Of a stretch of 64,000 nucleotides of DNA, positions 47,188 through 56,182 are shown piece by piece. The position numbers were made by a program, and so were the translations under genes. Origin of the DNA: Streptomyces mobaraensis NBRC 13819 = DSM 40847 (lineage in GTDB: Bacteria; Actinomycetota; Actinomycetes; Streptomycetales; Streptomycetaceae); the NCBI RefSeq assembly GCF_017916255.1, contig NZ_CP072827.1, positions 6,907,501-6,971,500 of the forward strand, given 5' to 3'. Position 1 is the stretch's first letter. Every line of letters starts with the position of its first letter. The notes under the pieces were generated by a model. That model had not been told where the DNA came from. It worked only from the letters and a program-made list of their open reading frames with translations, and made no database searches.

Positions 47188-47700
47188 TCAGCGGCCGGAC
47201 TGGGGGAGCGGCGAGCGCGAGACGTCGAGGGACAGCGCCATCGAGTGTTCGGCGAACCCCAGGGAGCGGTACAGCCGTTCGGCGTCCGGCGTCGCGTGCA
47301 GATCCACGCGCGTGACGCCCTGCGCGGCGAACCAGCCGAGCAGCGCCTCCGTCGTCGCCCGCCCGAAGCCGCGCCCCTGGTACCGGTCGTCCGTGCAGAC
47401 CGTGAAGACGAAGCCGAACCGCCCGGTGGGATGCCCGGGCGCCGGCAGCCGCTGCTCGACCGTCCCGACGGCGCATGCGGCGAGATGCGGCGCGCCGCTC
47501 TCCCCGGCCGGGGCCCCGTCCACGACGAACGCCCCCATCCGCGGCGACGGGACCGACAACTGCTCCCGCACGATCCCCTCGGCGGCGGCCTCCCACGCGC
47601 CGGGGGAGTCGTGCCCGTCCATGGCGGCGAACATCCGGCGGCGCAGCCGCACTATCTCGGCCGCGTCCTCGGGGCGGGCCGCACGTGTCGTCTGGATCAT
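47188..47700 (-). CDS. GNAT-family N-acetyltransferase
   Basis: 170 residues. The acetyl-CoA loop DRYQGRGFGRATTEALLGWF and the C-terminal DAERLYRSLGFAEHSMAL are the two defining motifs. N-terminus ARPEDAAEIVRLRRRMFAAM. It faces the YbaK gene with a 15-bp gap. The substrate is unknown. Confidence 0.88.
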   Translation of the reverse strand: MIQTTRAARPEDAAEIVRLRRRMFAAMDGHDSPGAWEAAAEGIVREQLSVPSPRMGAFVVDGAPAGESGAPHLAACAVGTVEQRLPAPGHPTGRFGFVFTVCTDDRYQGRGFGRATTEALLGWFAAQGVTRVDLHATPDAERLYRSLGFAEHSMALSLDVSRSPLPQSGR

Positions 47701-47709
47701 GGAAGGACG

Positions 47710-48135
47710 TTAGCGGAGGCCCCCGCCGGCGGACAGCCGGGGGATCTCGATCGCCGGGCAGCGATCCATGACCATGTCCAGCCCCGCCGCTCGCGTCCGC
47801 TCGTACGCCGCCTCGTCGACGACGCCGAGCTGGAACCAGACCGCCTTGGCGCCGACGCTCACTGCCTCGTCCGCGACGGCGCCCGCGAGCTCCGACCGTA
47901 CGAACACGTCCACGACGTCCACGGGAAACGGCACATCGGCAAGCGTCGCGTACCCCTGCTCCCCGTGCACCTCCTCCGCCTTGGGATGCACGGGCACGAC
48001 CCGCTTCCCATACCGCCGCAACACCTCGGCCACGCCGTAAGCGGCACGCTGCCTGTTGTTCGAGAGCCCGACCACCGCCCAGGTATCGCCGGTCTCTCGG
48101 AGGATCTTCTCGATGATGCCCGGTTCCGCGTACAT
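47710..48135 (-). CDS. CoA-binding-domain protein (YccU-like)
   Basis: 141 residues. TWAVVGLSNNRQRAAYGVAEVLRRYGKRVVPVHPK is the Rossmann CoA-binding loop, then ADVPFPVDVVDVFVRSE and GAKAVWFQLGVVDEAA. The protein is the stand-alone form of the succinyl-CoA-synthetase alpha CoA domain. Role unknown. Start at MYAEPG (48135). The stop is 9 bp before the GNAT gene on the same strand, so the two are likely an operon. Confidence 0.88.
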   Translation of the reverse strand: MYAEPGIIEKILRETGDTWAVVGLSNNRQRAAYGVAEVLRRYGKRVVPVHPKAEEVHGEQGYATLADVPFPVDVVDVFVRSELAGAVADEAVSVGAKAVWFQLGVVDEAAYERTRAAGLDMVMDRCPAIEIPRLSAGGGLR

Positions 48136-48199
48136 GCCCGGACAACGGCGGCGGGGGCACGGGCATTCCCGCCGGCTTCGAGGGGATTCGCGTGGCGGT

Positions 48200-48394
48200 T
48201 CAGTCCGAGAGGACGACATCTGGCGAAACGTCGAACCGGTTGAAAATCATCCACGCGCCGCTGTCGCCTCCCGAAGAAAGCCCGGACTCGAAGGCACCCC
48301 GATCCAGTCGACCGAAGTCGTACTCGGCGATCTCTGACAGCGCGACGAGGAACCCCTTGAGGTTCTCGCGCTTCAGCCATCCGTCCAGCTCCAC
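48200..48394 (-). CDS. Small protein, possible second immunity gene of the RHS locus
   Basis: 64 residues from a GTG at 48394 with GGAGGGGAACC just upstream. Acidic: LKGFLVALSEIAEYDFGRLD, ending DSGAWMIFNRFDVSPDVVLSD. No family recognised. It follows the larger immunity candidate by 35 bp, on the same strand and directly behind the RHS toxin gene, and its base composition is lower in GC like theirs. An immunity or immunity-accessory role is inferred only from position. Confidence 0.6.
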   Translation of the reverse strand: MELDGWLKRENLKGFLVALSEIAEYDFGRLDRGAFESGLSSGGDSGAWMIFNRFDVSPDVVLSD

Positions 48395-48429
48395 GGTTCC
48401 CCTCCGGATCCGGCGGTGGGTCCGGCATG

Positions 48430-48816
48430 TCAGAGAAAGCTCAGCTCGACGTCCTTTGTCACGCAGACCCGCAGGACCGCGATGAGATCGCGAGCTTCGG
48501 CGATGTGCTCTCCGAGTTCGGGGTCCTGTGGTTCCTCTTCGAGCCATTCGGACAGTACGGCCTCAAGTCGTGGGAGGATCGCCCGGCATTCCTCGGGCGT
48601 GAGTGATCTTCCATGGTCGTCCGGGTGATTGAGCAGCGGTTCGAAGGCCGTGACGGTGTCAGCCCACGGCCGGTCTCCTCCGAACCCTTGCATCTCTTCG
48701 AGGCGGATCTTTTCGGCAAGGGCGAGCCGTCGACGGAACTGAGCGAACCCTCCGTATGAGAAGCACGCCTCCGGACCGTCGATCTCCCCGTCGGCCGGAA
48801 ACAGGCACAGCCCCAT
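48430..48816 (-). CDS. Probable immunity protein for the RHS toxin
   Basis: 128 residues from ATG 48816, with AGGAGGGAG 6 bases upstream, 64 bp after the RHS stop. Acidic and mostly helical: LEAVLSEWLEEEPQDPELGEHIAEARDLIAVLRV. It is not a known enzyme. Placement immediately downstream of a polymorphic-toxin tip is the standard position for the cognate immunity gene. GC content is visibly below the window's norm. Confidence 0.7.
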   Translation of the reverse strand: MGLCLFPADGEIDGPEACFSYGGFAQFRRRLALAEKIRLEEMQGFGGDRPWADTVTAFEPLLNHPDDHGRSLTPEECRAILPRLEAVLSEWLEEEPQDPELGEHIAEARDLIAVLRVCVTKDVELSFL

Positions 48817-48880
48817 GGCGACTCCCTCCTCGCTGCGATCCTTTGATAGCCGGCTGTCTGTCAGCCGTTCTGCGCGGACT

Positions 48881-51800
48881 CTATGGCGTGTGTGGTCGAG
48901 ATCTCGGGATGACTTGCCACGGGATCCCCTTCTTCTCGAACCACGAGGTGAATTCCGGGGGGATGGGATTTTCGGAGATGATCCGGTAGTCGATCCCCCG
49001 CTCACGAGCCAGGGCGACCTTCTCGCCCTCGACTCCCTTGAACTTCTCCAAGCGTTTGGGGTCGGCCAGCGTGTCCTCCCAGAACCTTCCGGACTTCGCC
49101 TCGTACCACGTGCCGCGGCCGGTGGCGCTGTCGACGAAAGCGCCGTCGAATTGCCGCTTCCCCTCCTTGAAGCCTCCACCGCCCCCGAGTTGCTGTTGGA
49201 GGTCCGCTTCGTAGGCGTCGCCGGACTCCTGCGCCAGGCGGCCACCGCCGACCCTGTCCTTGCGATCGTAGGGCATCAACCCGAGCGGATCGGCGCAGAT
49301 GTGCGGGTTGTGGACGTACGTCGCCGGGTTGGGGGCCGGGGTGAGGCCGAGGGGGTCCGGGGTGAGGTAGCGGGCTGTTTCCGGGTCGTAGTGGCGGTGG
49401 AGGTTGTAGTGGAGGCCGGTTTCCGGGTCGTGGTACTGGCCTGGGAAGCGGAGGGGGGTGTAGGTGGTGCTGGTGGTGGGCCAGGTGGTGGTGCCCCAGA
49501 GGGTGGTGCGGCTGTGCCAGGCCAGGGTGCCGGAGGCGTCGACGAGTTCGGTCGGGGTGCCCAGCAGGTCGGTGGTGATGGCGAAGAAGCGCTCGTCCAC
49601 CGCCTGTTGGTCGTCGAGGAGGCGTTCGGTCTGGGCGAGGGGGTGGAGGCCCCGGTGGTCCCAGGTGAGGGCTACCGGGTGGGGGAGGGCGGGGGACGTG
49701 GCCGTCTGTTCGCAGAGGGTCGTGCCGTCCCAGGTGAAGCGGGTCTCCTCTCGCACAGTGTGGCCGTCCTCGGCCAGGCGCTGTTTCGCCGTGCGGCGTC
49801 CCAGCGGGTCGTAGCGGTAGCGCCAGCGGGTGCCGTCGGGGGTGGTGACGGCGGTGAGGCGGTCCTCCGGGTCCCACTCGTAGCGCCAGGTGTCCGGTTT
49901 CCTCGACAGGCGGTGCTTGCGGCGCAGCACCATGCGGCCGGCCGCGTCGTGGTCGTAGCGGACGCGGCCCGCGCGGGTGACGGTGGTGCCGGTGTACGTG
50001 CGCGGGCCGGTGGCCGTGGTGTCGGGGTGGCGGGCGGGCCAGGTGGCCCGGGTCTGGTTGCCCGCCGCGTCGTAGGCGTACCGCTCGTGCCAGTTCTCGG
50101 CGGTGACGTCGGTGACCCTGCCGGTCGCGTCGAGGGTGAAGCGGGTGGAGCCGCGCAGGGCGTCTTCGAGGGCGGTGAGGCAGCCGTCCGGGCGGTAGGT
50201 GTACGCGCGGTGGTTGAGGGTGCGGCCGCCGGCCGCGAGGTGCTGGGTGGTCAGGCGGCCCGTGGCGTCCCAGGTCGAGGTCACGGTCAGGGTGTCGGCC
50301 ACGGCGCGGTGGGTCTCGCGGCCCGCGGCGTCGTGGGCGAAGGTGATCCGCCGGCCGCCGGCGGACAGTTCGCGGGCGCGGCCGGCCGCGTCGTGGGCGT
50401 ACGTCGTGACGTGACCGGCCGGTGTGGTGCGCCGGGTGCGGCGGCCGGCGGCGTCGTACGCGTAGGTGGTGGCACGGCCGTCGGACAGTTCGGTCTTCAG
50501 GCGGCCGCAGCGGTCGTACCGGCGCAGGAGTTCGCCGTCCGGGCCGGTGGCCCGTACCAGCCGGTCGGCCGCGTCGTAGGCGTAGGTGGTCAGCCGGCCT
50601 TCGGCGTCCTTGCGGACCGGTCGGCCCAGCACGTCGTAGGCGTAGCGGACCGACTCGCCGAGCGGGGTGACGCGTGCGGTGAGCTGCCCGGCCGCGTCGT
50701 GCGCGTAGCCGGTGGTGCGGCCGTCGAAGTCGGTCTCGGCGATGAGGCGGTCGGCCTCGTCATAGGTGTAGGTCCAAGTCAGGCCCTGGGGGTTGGTCAC
50801 GCGCGTCAGGCGTAACCGCGCGTCGTGGGTGAACGCGTAGCGGGCGCCGTCCGGGTCCGTGCGGGCCGCGAGGAGGTCGAAGTGGGTGTACTCGAAGCGT
50901 GTGGTGTGGCCGGCGGCGTCGGTGTGGCTGGTGCGGTTGCCCTCGCCGTCGTACGTCCACGACTCGCTCGTGCCGTCCGGCGCGGTGCGGCGGGCGAGGT
51001 CGCCGTCCACGGTCCAGGTCAAGGTCGTGACCGCCCCGAGCGGGTCGGTGATGCGCACCGGGCGGCCCCAGGCGTCGCGGTCGTAGCGTGTGGTGCCGCC
51101 GAGCGGATCCGTCACCACGAGCGGCAGCCCGGAAGCGTCGCACCGGACCGTGGTGACCGCGCCCAGGGGGTCCGTGACGCTCGTCAGCCGGCCCGACGCG
51201 TCGTAGGTGTAGCGGGTGGTGTGGCCGGCGGGGTCGGTGAGGGCGGTGCGATTGCCGCGGGCGTCGTGTTCCTGGTGCCAGGTGGCGCCGTCGGGTTCGG
51301 TGAGGCGGGTGATGCGGCCCGCCTCGTCGCGTTCGACGTGTGAAGCGCTGCCGTCGGGGCGGGTGACGGTGGTGAGGCGGCCGTGGTCGTCGTAGGTGTA
51401 GGTGGCGGTGCGGTCGAGGGGATCGGTGTGGGTGAGGAGGTTGCCGCGGGGGTCGTAGGTGAAGCGGGTGGTGTGGCCCAGGGGGTCGGTGGTGGCCAGG
51501 ACGCGGCAGCCGGCGCCGATGAGATGGCGGGTGGTGTGGCCGTCGGCCGTGGTCAGGGTGGTGACGCGGTGGCCGGTGGCGGGATCCGGGTCGCCGTAGG
51601 CGAGGGTGAGGGTGAGGTGACCCGCCTCGCCGCCTTCCGCCACCGTCCGGTCCCACGCGTCGTAGGCGTAGCGGTAGCGGCTGCCGTTGGAGTCGGTCCA
51701 GGACGTGACGCGGTGACGTTCGTCGTAGGTGAAGGTGAGGGTGGCGCCGGAGGGTTTGGTGACGGTCGTCAGGTCGCCGGCGTGGTAGCCGTAGGACATC

Positions 51801-53611
51801 AGCGTGCGGTCCGTGCCGTTCTCGCCCGCCCCGGCCAGGGCCAGGGCCGTGATCCGGCCCGCTGCGACGCCGACGGTGAGGCGGTGGCCCGCCGAGTGCA
51901 CCAGCGCCAGCGGGGTGCCGTCGGCCGCGCGGTCGACGGTGATCCTGTTGCCGTTGAGGTCCGCGGTCTCGGCCAGCCACGCCACACCGTCCCCACCGGG
52001 CCGCGTGCCGGCCGGGCCGGGGAAGTGCCGTACGAGGCCGGTGTCCGGGTCGGTGACCGCGTAGTCCCCGGCCGCGTCCCGCGCGAGCGTACGACGGCAG
52101 GTTCCGGTCAGCGGCAGCGTCGGGAGCCCCGGGACCGGGTGCGGGTAAGCGAGCAGCAGGCCGTCGGTGGTGACGTGGACGACCCCGGCCGCGTCGATCT
52201 CCAGACGCTCGTCGACCGTGGACGACCACGAGGGGCCGAAGAAGCGGCCGGCCGTGTACCCGGACTCCACCCGCCGGGTGAACACCAGCGGAAGATCCCC
52301 GTCCAGCGCCACATCCGTCTGCGGCAGGAACATCCGCCCCGAGGCCAGGTCGACGGGGTCGGTGCCCTTGGTGACGCGCTCGCGGCCGGGCCGGTCGTAC
52401 GTGCCCTCCGGCGCCCTGTCCAGCAGGCCGCGGGCGCGCCTGGCGTCGGCGGCCAGTTCCGTGCCCTCCTTCGCGACCCGCGCCGCCTTCACACCGGCCC
52501 CCGCACCGCCCGTGGCCGCCGTCAGCAGCACGTCCGGGGCGAGGCGTCCCAGCCCCTCCGAGGGGTCCTTCGCGAAGTCGGAGATCATCCGCCCGCCCGC
52601 GCCCCAGGGGTCGTTGGCCACGCGCAGCAGACCGGTCGCGGTGCTGTTGAGACTGGTGAGGTACTCGGCCGGGTGCGTGATGTTGTACGGATCGGTGGGA
52701 TTGACGCTGCGGACGAAGTTCAACAGCCCCGCCGTGCCCTTGAGGGCGCCACCCTCGAAGTGGTCGACCATCACCGGCACTTCCCGCACCCCGTCCATGG
52801 CCTGCTCACCGTAGGACGGCTTCGGCGGCGCCGCGTCCCGCGCCGCCCGCACCGCGGCCCGGGCCGTCTCCGCCGCCGCTTTGCGCTGCCGCCGCGCCTC
52901 AGCCAGGATCTCCTGCGCCTCCTTCATCCGCGCCGCACCCGGATCCGTGAACTCCCCCGGTTTCGGGGGCAGCGAGGAGGGGTCACGCCGGTCGGCGGGC
53001 TGGGCGTTGTAGTGCTCGGCGGCCTTGTTGTATGCCTCCACCTTCTCCCGATGCGCCTCCCGGGCCTCCTGCGACGCCTTCAGACCCGCCTTCCACTTCT
53101 CCACCGCCGCCTGCGCCTGCCCCTGCGCCCACTCCACCGTCCCGGCGAACGAGTCCAGCGCACCGGCCGCCTTCTCGAAGGCGTCCGCGCCCTTGAACCA
53201 CTTCGGCGGCTCCACCGACACCGACTCCCGGAACGCGTCCGCCGTCCTGCCCCGCAGGTGCGCGGAGTCGAGACCCTGCAGCCCCTTGCCCACGTCGTCG
53301 AACGCCGTGTGCATGTGCCGCAGCCGGGAGGCGGTGGCCCGGATCTTCGACGGGCTGCCGTAGACGAGCTTGGTCTTGTCCTCGGTCTGGCCGAGGTCCA
53401 TCTCGTCGGTCTCCGCGCCCATCCGGTTCGCCAGCGAACGCGACTGTTCCCGCACCCAGTCCGCGCCCGAGTCCCACCCCGCGTCCTCCAGCCGGTCCGC
53501 GGTCCAGTTACCGGCGTCCTCGACCCGGTCACCCAGCCACTCGGTCCCCTCCTCGACCGCGTCCTCGACACAGTCGGGGGTGATGTCCTTGATGAAGTCC
53601 TTGAAGCCCAT
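48881..53611 (-). CDS. RHS/YD-repeat polymorphic toxin with PD-(D/E)xK-like nuclease tip
   Basis: 1576 residues. Residues 1-300: helical WXG100-like region (GADAFEKAAGALDSFAGTVEW), suggesting type VII-type export. Residues about 400-600: pre-RHS domain with PVDLASGRMFLPQTDVAL. Residues about 600-1400: some thirty YD repeats (TYDERHRVTSWTDSNGSRYRY type). Residues about 1405-1445: the conserved core end RYLTPDPLGLTPAPNP then ADPLGL. The last about 125 residues are the variable tip: FDGAFVD, then TWYEAKSGRFWED, an Asp and Glu-x-Lys arrangement like the restriction-endonuclease fold, so a DNase is suggested. Immunity genes follow. Confidence 0.88.
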   Translation of the reverse strand: MGFKDFIKDITPDCVEDAVEEGTEWLGDRVEDAGNWTADRLEDAGWDSGADWVREQSRSLANRMGAETDEMDLGQTEDKTKLVYGSPSKIRATASRLRHMHTAFDDVGKGLQGLDSAHLRGRTADAFRESVSVEPPKWFKGADAFEKAAGALDSFAGTVEWAQGQAQAAVEKWKAGLKASQEAREAHREKVEAYNKAAEHYNAQPADRRDPSSLPPKPGEFTDPGAARMKEAQEILAEARRQRKAAAETARAAVRAARDAAPPKPSYGEQAMDGVREVPVMVDHFEGGALKGTAGLLNFVRSVNPTDPYNITHPAEYLTSLNSTATGLLRVANDPWGAGGRMISDFAKDPSEGLGRLAPDVLLTAATGGAGAGVKAARVAKEGTELAADARRARGLLDRAPEGTYDRPGRERVTKGTDPVDLASGRMFLPQTDVALDGDLPLVFTRRVESGYTAGRFFGPSWSSTVDERLEIDAAGVVHVTTDGLLLAYPHPVPGLPTLPLTGTCRRTLARDAAGDYAVTDPDTGLVRHFPGPAGTRPGGDGVAWLAETADLNGNRITVDRAADGTPLALVHSAGHRLTVGVAAGRITALALAGAGENGTDRTLMSYGYHAGDLTTVTKPSGATLTFTYDERHRVTSWTDSNGSRYRYAYDAWDRTVAEGGEAGHLTLTLAYGDPDPATGHRVTTLTTADGHTTRHLIGAGCRVLATTDPLGHTTRFTYDPRGNLLTHTDPLDRTATYTYDDHGRLTTVTRPDGSASHVERDEAGRITRLTEPDGATWHQEHDARGNRTALTDPAGHTTRYTYDASGRLTSVTDPLGAVTTVRCDASGLPLVVTDPLGGTTRYDRDAWGRPVRITDPLGAVTTLTWTVDGDLARRTAPDGTSESWTYDGEGNRTSHTDAAGHTTRFEYTHFDLLAARTDPDGARYAFTHDARLRLTRVTNPQGLTWTYTYDEADRLIAETDFDGRTTGYAHDAAGQLTARVTPLGESVRYAYDVLGRPVRKDAEGRLTTYAYDAADRLVRATGPDGELLRRYDRCGRLKTELSDGRATTYAYDAAGRRTRRTTPAGHVTTYAHDAAGRARELSAGGRRITFAHDAAGRETHRAVADTLTVTSTWDATGRLTTQHLAAGGRTLNHRAYTYRPDGCLTALEDALRGSTRFTLDATGRVTDVTAENWHERYAYDAAGNQTRATWPARHPDTTATGPRTYTGTTVTRAGRVRYDHDAAGRMVLRRKHRLSRKPDTWRYEWDPEDRLTAVTTPDGTRWRYRYDPLGRRTAKQRLAEDGHTVREETRFTWDGTTLCEQTATSPALPHPVALTWDHRGLHPLAQTERLLDDQQAVDERFFAITTDLLGTPTELVDASGTLAWHSRTTLWGTTTWPTTSTTYTPLRFPGQYHDPETGLHYNLHRHYDPETARYLTPDPLGLTPAPNPATYVHNPHICADPLGLMPYDRKDRVGGGRLAQESGDAYEADLQQQLGGGGGFKEGKRQFDGAFVDSATGRGTWYEAKSGRFWEDTLADPKRLEKFKGVEGEKVALARERGIDYRIISENPIPPEFTSWFEKKGIPWQVIPRSRPHTP

Positions 53612-53614
53612 GGC

Positions 53615-54259
53615 TCAGCCGCCGCCGTTCCCACCGCCCTGGTGCCGGGCCCGTTCCTCGGCAGACGGGCCGAACGCCTCGTCCACCGCGTGGTCGAAGC
53701 TCTTCCGGTCGACGCCGAGCGCCTCGTCCAGCACTCGGGAACGCAGGCCGCCGGTCCCTTCCGTCACCAGCGCCCGTCCGGTGTCCTTCCAGTCCTGCGC
53801 GATGTCCTCACGGGCCTTGCCGAACGACGCGGCGCTGTAGTCCGGGTGCAGGTAGCCCGGCGTGGCCACCTCCCCCCAGCTCTTTTCGGTGATCTCCGCT
53901 TCCGAGGCGTGGGGGTTGCCCACCACCGCGTTCACCCCGACCTTCAACGCGCCCTTGATGTACCGGTCCTCTTCCCAGTGCTTGCCGGCCGCCAGACCCA
54001 GCCGCTGCGCGATGGCGTTGGCGTCCTGGACCAGCGCCCGTACACCCCAGTCCCACCGCTCGCAGAAGTCCTCGAAGTCCTTGGAGAGGCCGTGGTGCCC
54101 GGCCTCCATCCCGGTCATCGACAGATCGGCCAGCCCCTTGCCGAGCACGGCCCCCGTGCCACCGCCGGCCCCCTTCAGCTCGCTCACCGCCGACCGCAGG
54201 CCCCGGGTGATGCGCCGGACGTCCTCCGGATCGATCCGCAGGTCCCCGCCCCCGCCCAT
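53615..54259 (-). CDS. WXG100-like/ESX-type helical protein paired with the RHS toxin
   Basis: 214 residues. The N-terminal 90 are helical (RIDPEDVRRITRGLRSAVSELKG, then FCERWDWGVRALVQDANAIAQRLG), like the ESX-related small proteins found upstream of actinobacterial RHS genes. The ATG overlaps the stop of the SseB-like gene (TGATG), and its own stop is 3 bp before the RHS start, so the three form one operon. A chaperone or export partner role is likely. Confidence 0.75.
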   Translation of the reverse strand: MGGGGDLRIDPEDVRRITRGLRSAVSELKGAGGGTGAVLGKGLADLSMTGMEAGHHGLSKDFEDFCERWDWGVRALVQDANAIAQRLGLAAGKHWEEDRYIKGALKVGVNAVVGNPHASEAEITEKSWGEVATPGYLHPDYSAASFGKAREDIAQDWKDTGRALVTEGTGGLRSRVLDEALGVDRKSFDHAVDEAFGPSAEERARHQGGGNGGG

Positions 54260-54777
54260 CAGCCGCCGCCCTCCGCTCCCGCGCCGCGCCGGCCGCCCGG
54301 ACCGGCGTCCGACCCCGGCGCGGTTTTGCCCTCGACGTGCATCCGCGTGTCGACGGCGACCGCCTCGGGAACGATGCCCTTCACCGGCGGGAAGAACATC
54401 GCGCCGTCCGGATCGGCGATGTCGACGGCCACCCCCGCCGGGCACCCCATCGACGGGACGATCTCGTCCAGCAGCCGGGCGCCGCGCAGCGCCGCGTACT
54501 CCCACGGCCGGGTCCCGGCGAGTCCGGCCCGCGCGTCCTGTACCCGGGTCGCCTCCGAATCCCGTACGCGGGCGAATCGGGCCAGGGCCGCCTCGTCCGT
54601 GAAACCGATGATCCACCGCACTCCGCCGAACGTCTGGGTCCACAGCCCTCCGGCCGTCAGGGGGACCAGCACCACCGACCGCCGGAACTCGCCCACCATG
54701 GCCTGTGGATCACCCGTCCCGGCCCGGCGTCCGGCGATCCGATCCGCCAGAGCGTTCCCTTCCGACACCCTCAACAC
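54259..54777 (-). CDS. SseB-like protein of the toxin operon
   Basis: 172 residues from a GTG at 54777 with AGGAA upstream. RRSVVLVPLTAGGLWTQTFGGVRWIIGFTDEAALARFARV is the SseB N-terminal domain as found beside WXG100 genes in Streptomyces. The second half has LLDEIVPSMGCPAGVAVDIADPDGAMFFPP, a domain also usual in this class. Function unproven; probably cytoplasmic and linked to toxin handling. Confidence 0.8.
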   Translation of the reverse strand: MLRVSEGNALADRIAGRRAGTGDPQAMVGEFRRSVVLVPLTAGGLWTQTFGGVRWIIGFTDEAALARFARVRDSEATRVQDARAGLAGTRPWEYAALRGARLLDEIVPSMGCPAGVAVDIADPDGAMFFPPVKGIVPEAVAVDTRMHVEGKTAPGSDAGPGGRRGAGAEGGG

Positions 54778-54966
54778 CCCCGTTCCTACGGCACGTTGGC
54801 ATATGGCGTCTACCGTAGAACAGGACGCTCCCCGCGGACCGGTGGTTTCGGCGGACCCGCGGGCCACTCCCGGCCCTTACGGTCCGGCCCTCTCGCCGCA
54901 GCGGCCGGCAGGGTGCTCGTATAGCCTGTTTCGGCAGGTCGGAGCCGACGGCCGGGAAAGGGCAGG

Positions 54967-55593
54967 ATGCAGGACGCGTACCGGACCGTGGCCCGCGAAG
55001 GGGTGCACGAGATCGAGATCAGCAGGTCGCGCTTCATCTGCGCGCTCGCGCCCGCCGCCACGGAGGAGGAGGCGCAGGCGTTCATCGCCCGCGTCCGCAA
55101 GGAGCATCCGACGGCGCGGCACAACTGCTTCGCGTACGTCCTCGGGGCCGACGGGTCGGTGCAGAAGGCCAGTGACGACGGGGAGCCCGGCGGCACCGCC
55201 GGGGTGCCGATGCTGCAGATGCTGGTGCGCCGGGAGATGCGGTACGTCGTCGCGGTCGTCACGCGGTACTTCGGCGGGATCAAGCTCGGGGCCGGCGGGC
55301 TGATCCGCGCCTACGGGGGAGTGGTCGGCGAGGCGCTCGACGCGCTGGGGACGGTGACGCGCCGGCGGTACCGGCTCGCCACCGTCACCGTCGACCACCA
55401 GCGCGCCGGCAAGCTGGAGAACGAACTGCGGGCGTCGGGGCGTACGGTGCGTGAGGTGTCGTACGGGGCCGGCGTGACCATCGGGATCGGGCTGCCCGAC
55501 TCCGAGGTGGACGCCTTCCGGGCCTGGCTCGCCGACGCCACGGCCGGGACGGCGGTGCTGGAGCTCGGGGACGAGGCGTACGGGGAGGCGTAA
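54967..55593 (+). CDS. YigZ/IMPACT-family protein (UPF0029)
   Basis: 208 residues. Signature: SDDGEPGGTAGVPMLQML followed by AVVTRYFGGIKLGAGGLIRAYGG. N-terminal RSRFICALAPAATEEEAQAFI is also typical. Bacterial YigZ is thought to bind nucleic acid or the ribosome; yeast and mammalian relatives modulate Gcn2. AGGGCAGG lies directly before the ATG. Stands alone. Confidence 0.92.
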   Translation: MQDAYRTVAREGVHEIEISRSRFICALAPAATEEEAQAFIARVRKEHPTARHNCFAYVLGADGSVQKASDDGEPGGTAGVPMLQMLVRREMRYVVAVVTRYFGGIKLGAGGLIRAYGGVVGEALDALGTVTRRRYRLATVTVDHQRAGKLENELRASGRTVREVSYGAGVTIGIGLPDSEVDAFRAWLADATAGTAVLELGDEAYGEA

Positions 55594-55600
55594 CCCCGAC

Positions 55601-55627
55601 GGCGGCGGGGAACCTCGGGCCGCCGCC
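55601..55627. terminator. Hairpin between convergent yigZ and PycTM genes
   Basis: GGCGGCGG and CCGCCGCC form an 8-bp stem, extended on both sides by G/C pairing with a small bulge, 8 bp after the yigZ stop. Confidence 0.5.
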
Positions 55628-55687
55628 CCCGTCAAGGCCCGCTGTCGCGTCGGGCCCGTCCCCGTCGCGTCGTCGAGGCCCTCCCCG

Positions 55688-56182
55688 TCACGTCAAGGCC
55701 GCCGCCGCGCCCACTCCCGCCGTGCCGGCCGCCGCGCACACGAGGGACCAGCGCACGTACACGTGCTTGCGCCAGGCGATCCGGCTCATGACGACCAGCT
55801 CGCGGCTCAGCGCGGGCAGCGGGTCCGCCTCCCGGAGGCGGTACTCCAGCGCGCCGGGCTCCCAGTGGCGCAGGTGGCCGAAGTAGACGAAGCGGTCCTC
55901 CGCCCGGCCCGGCACGTCCGCCCGCAGGCTCGGTGCGACCGCGAGGACAGCGCAGGCCAGGCCCACGACGAGGGCCGCGACCCCGGCCCACAGCAGCACC
56001 GCCGCCACCCCTCCCGCATGGCCGAAACCCCGGCCCGCCCCCGCCGCCAGCCCCAGCACCAGCAGGACCGTCGACTGCACGGTGAGCGCGAACGCCGCCT
56101 TCGCGTCCGCCTTGCCCGTCCAGTCGGACAGCGCGGCGTGCAGTCTCCAGGCGGTGTCCTGGGGGGATTCCGGCGCGGCCAC
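55688..56182 (-). CDS. PycTM-like (DUF5706, Pycsar effector type) membrane protein
   Basis: 164 residues. An N-terminal helix with the family's D-x-K-A motif (GKADAKAAFALTVQSTVLLVLG) continues into two membrane helices (LLLVLGLAAGAG and AVLLWAGVAALVVGLACAVLAV), then a cytoplasmic segment FVYFGHLRHWEPGALEYRLREADP and a further helix RKHVYVRWSLVCAAAG. This is the PycTM layout of Pycsar anti-phage effectors, which damage the membrane upon binding a cyclic pyrimidine nucleotide. No cyclase gene (PycC) is nearby. GTG at 56182 with GAGAGGAGC upstream. Confidence 0.75.
   Translation of the reverse strand: MAAPESPQDTAWRLHAALSDWTGKADAKAAFALTVQSTVLLVLGLAAGAGRGFGHAGGVAAVLLWAGVAALVVGLACAVLAVAPSLRADVPGRAEDRFVYFGHLRHWEPGALEYRLREADPLPALSRELVVMSRIAWRKHVYVRWSLVCAAAGTAGVGAAAALT

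Noticed and set aside
48881..55303. Long forward-strand frames opposite the RHS gene (up to 1306 residues)
   Set aside because: They are artefacts of high GC in the complement of a repetitive gene; translations are Val/Gly/Arg-rich with repeat shadows.
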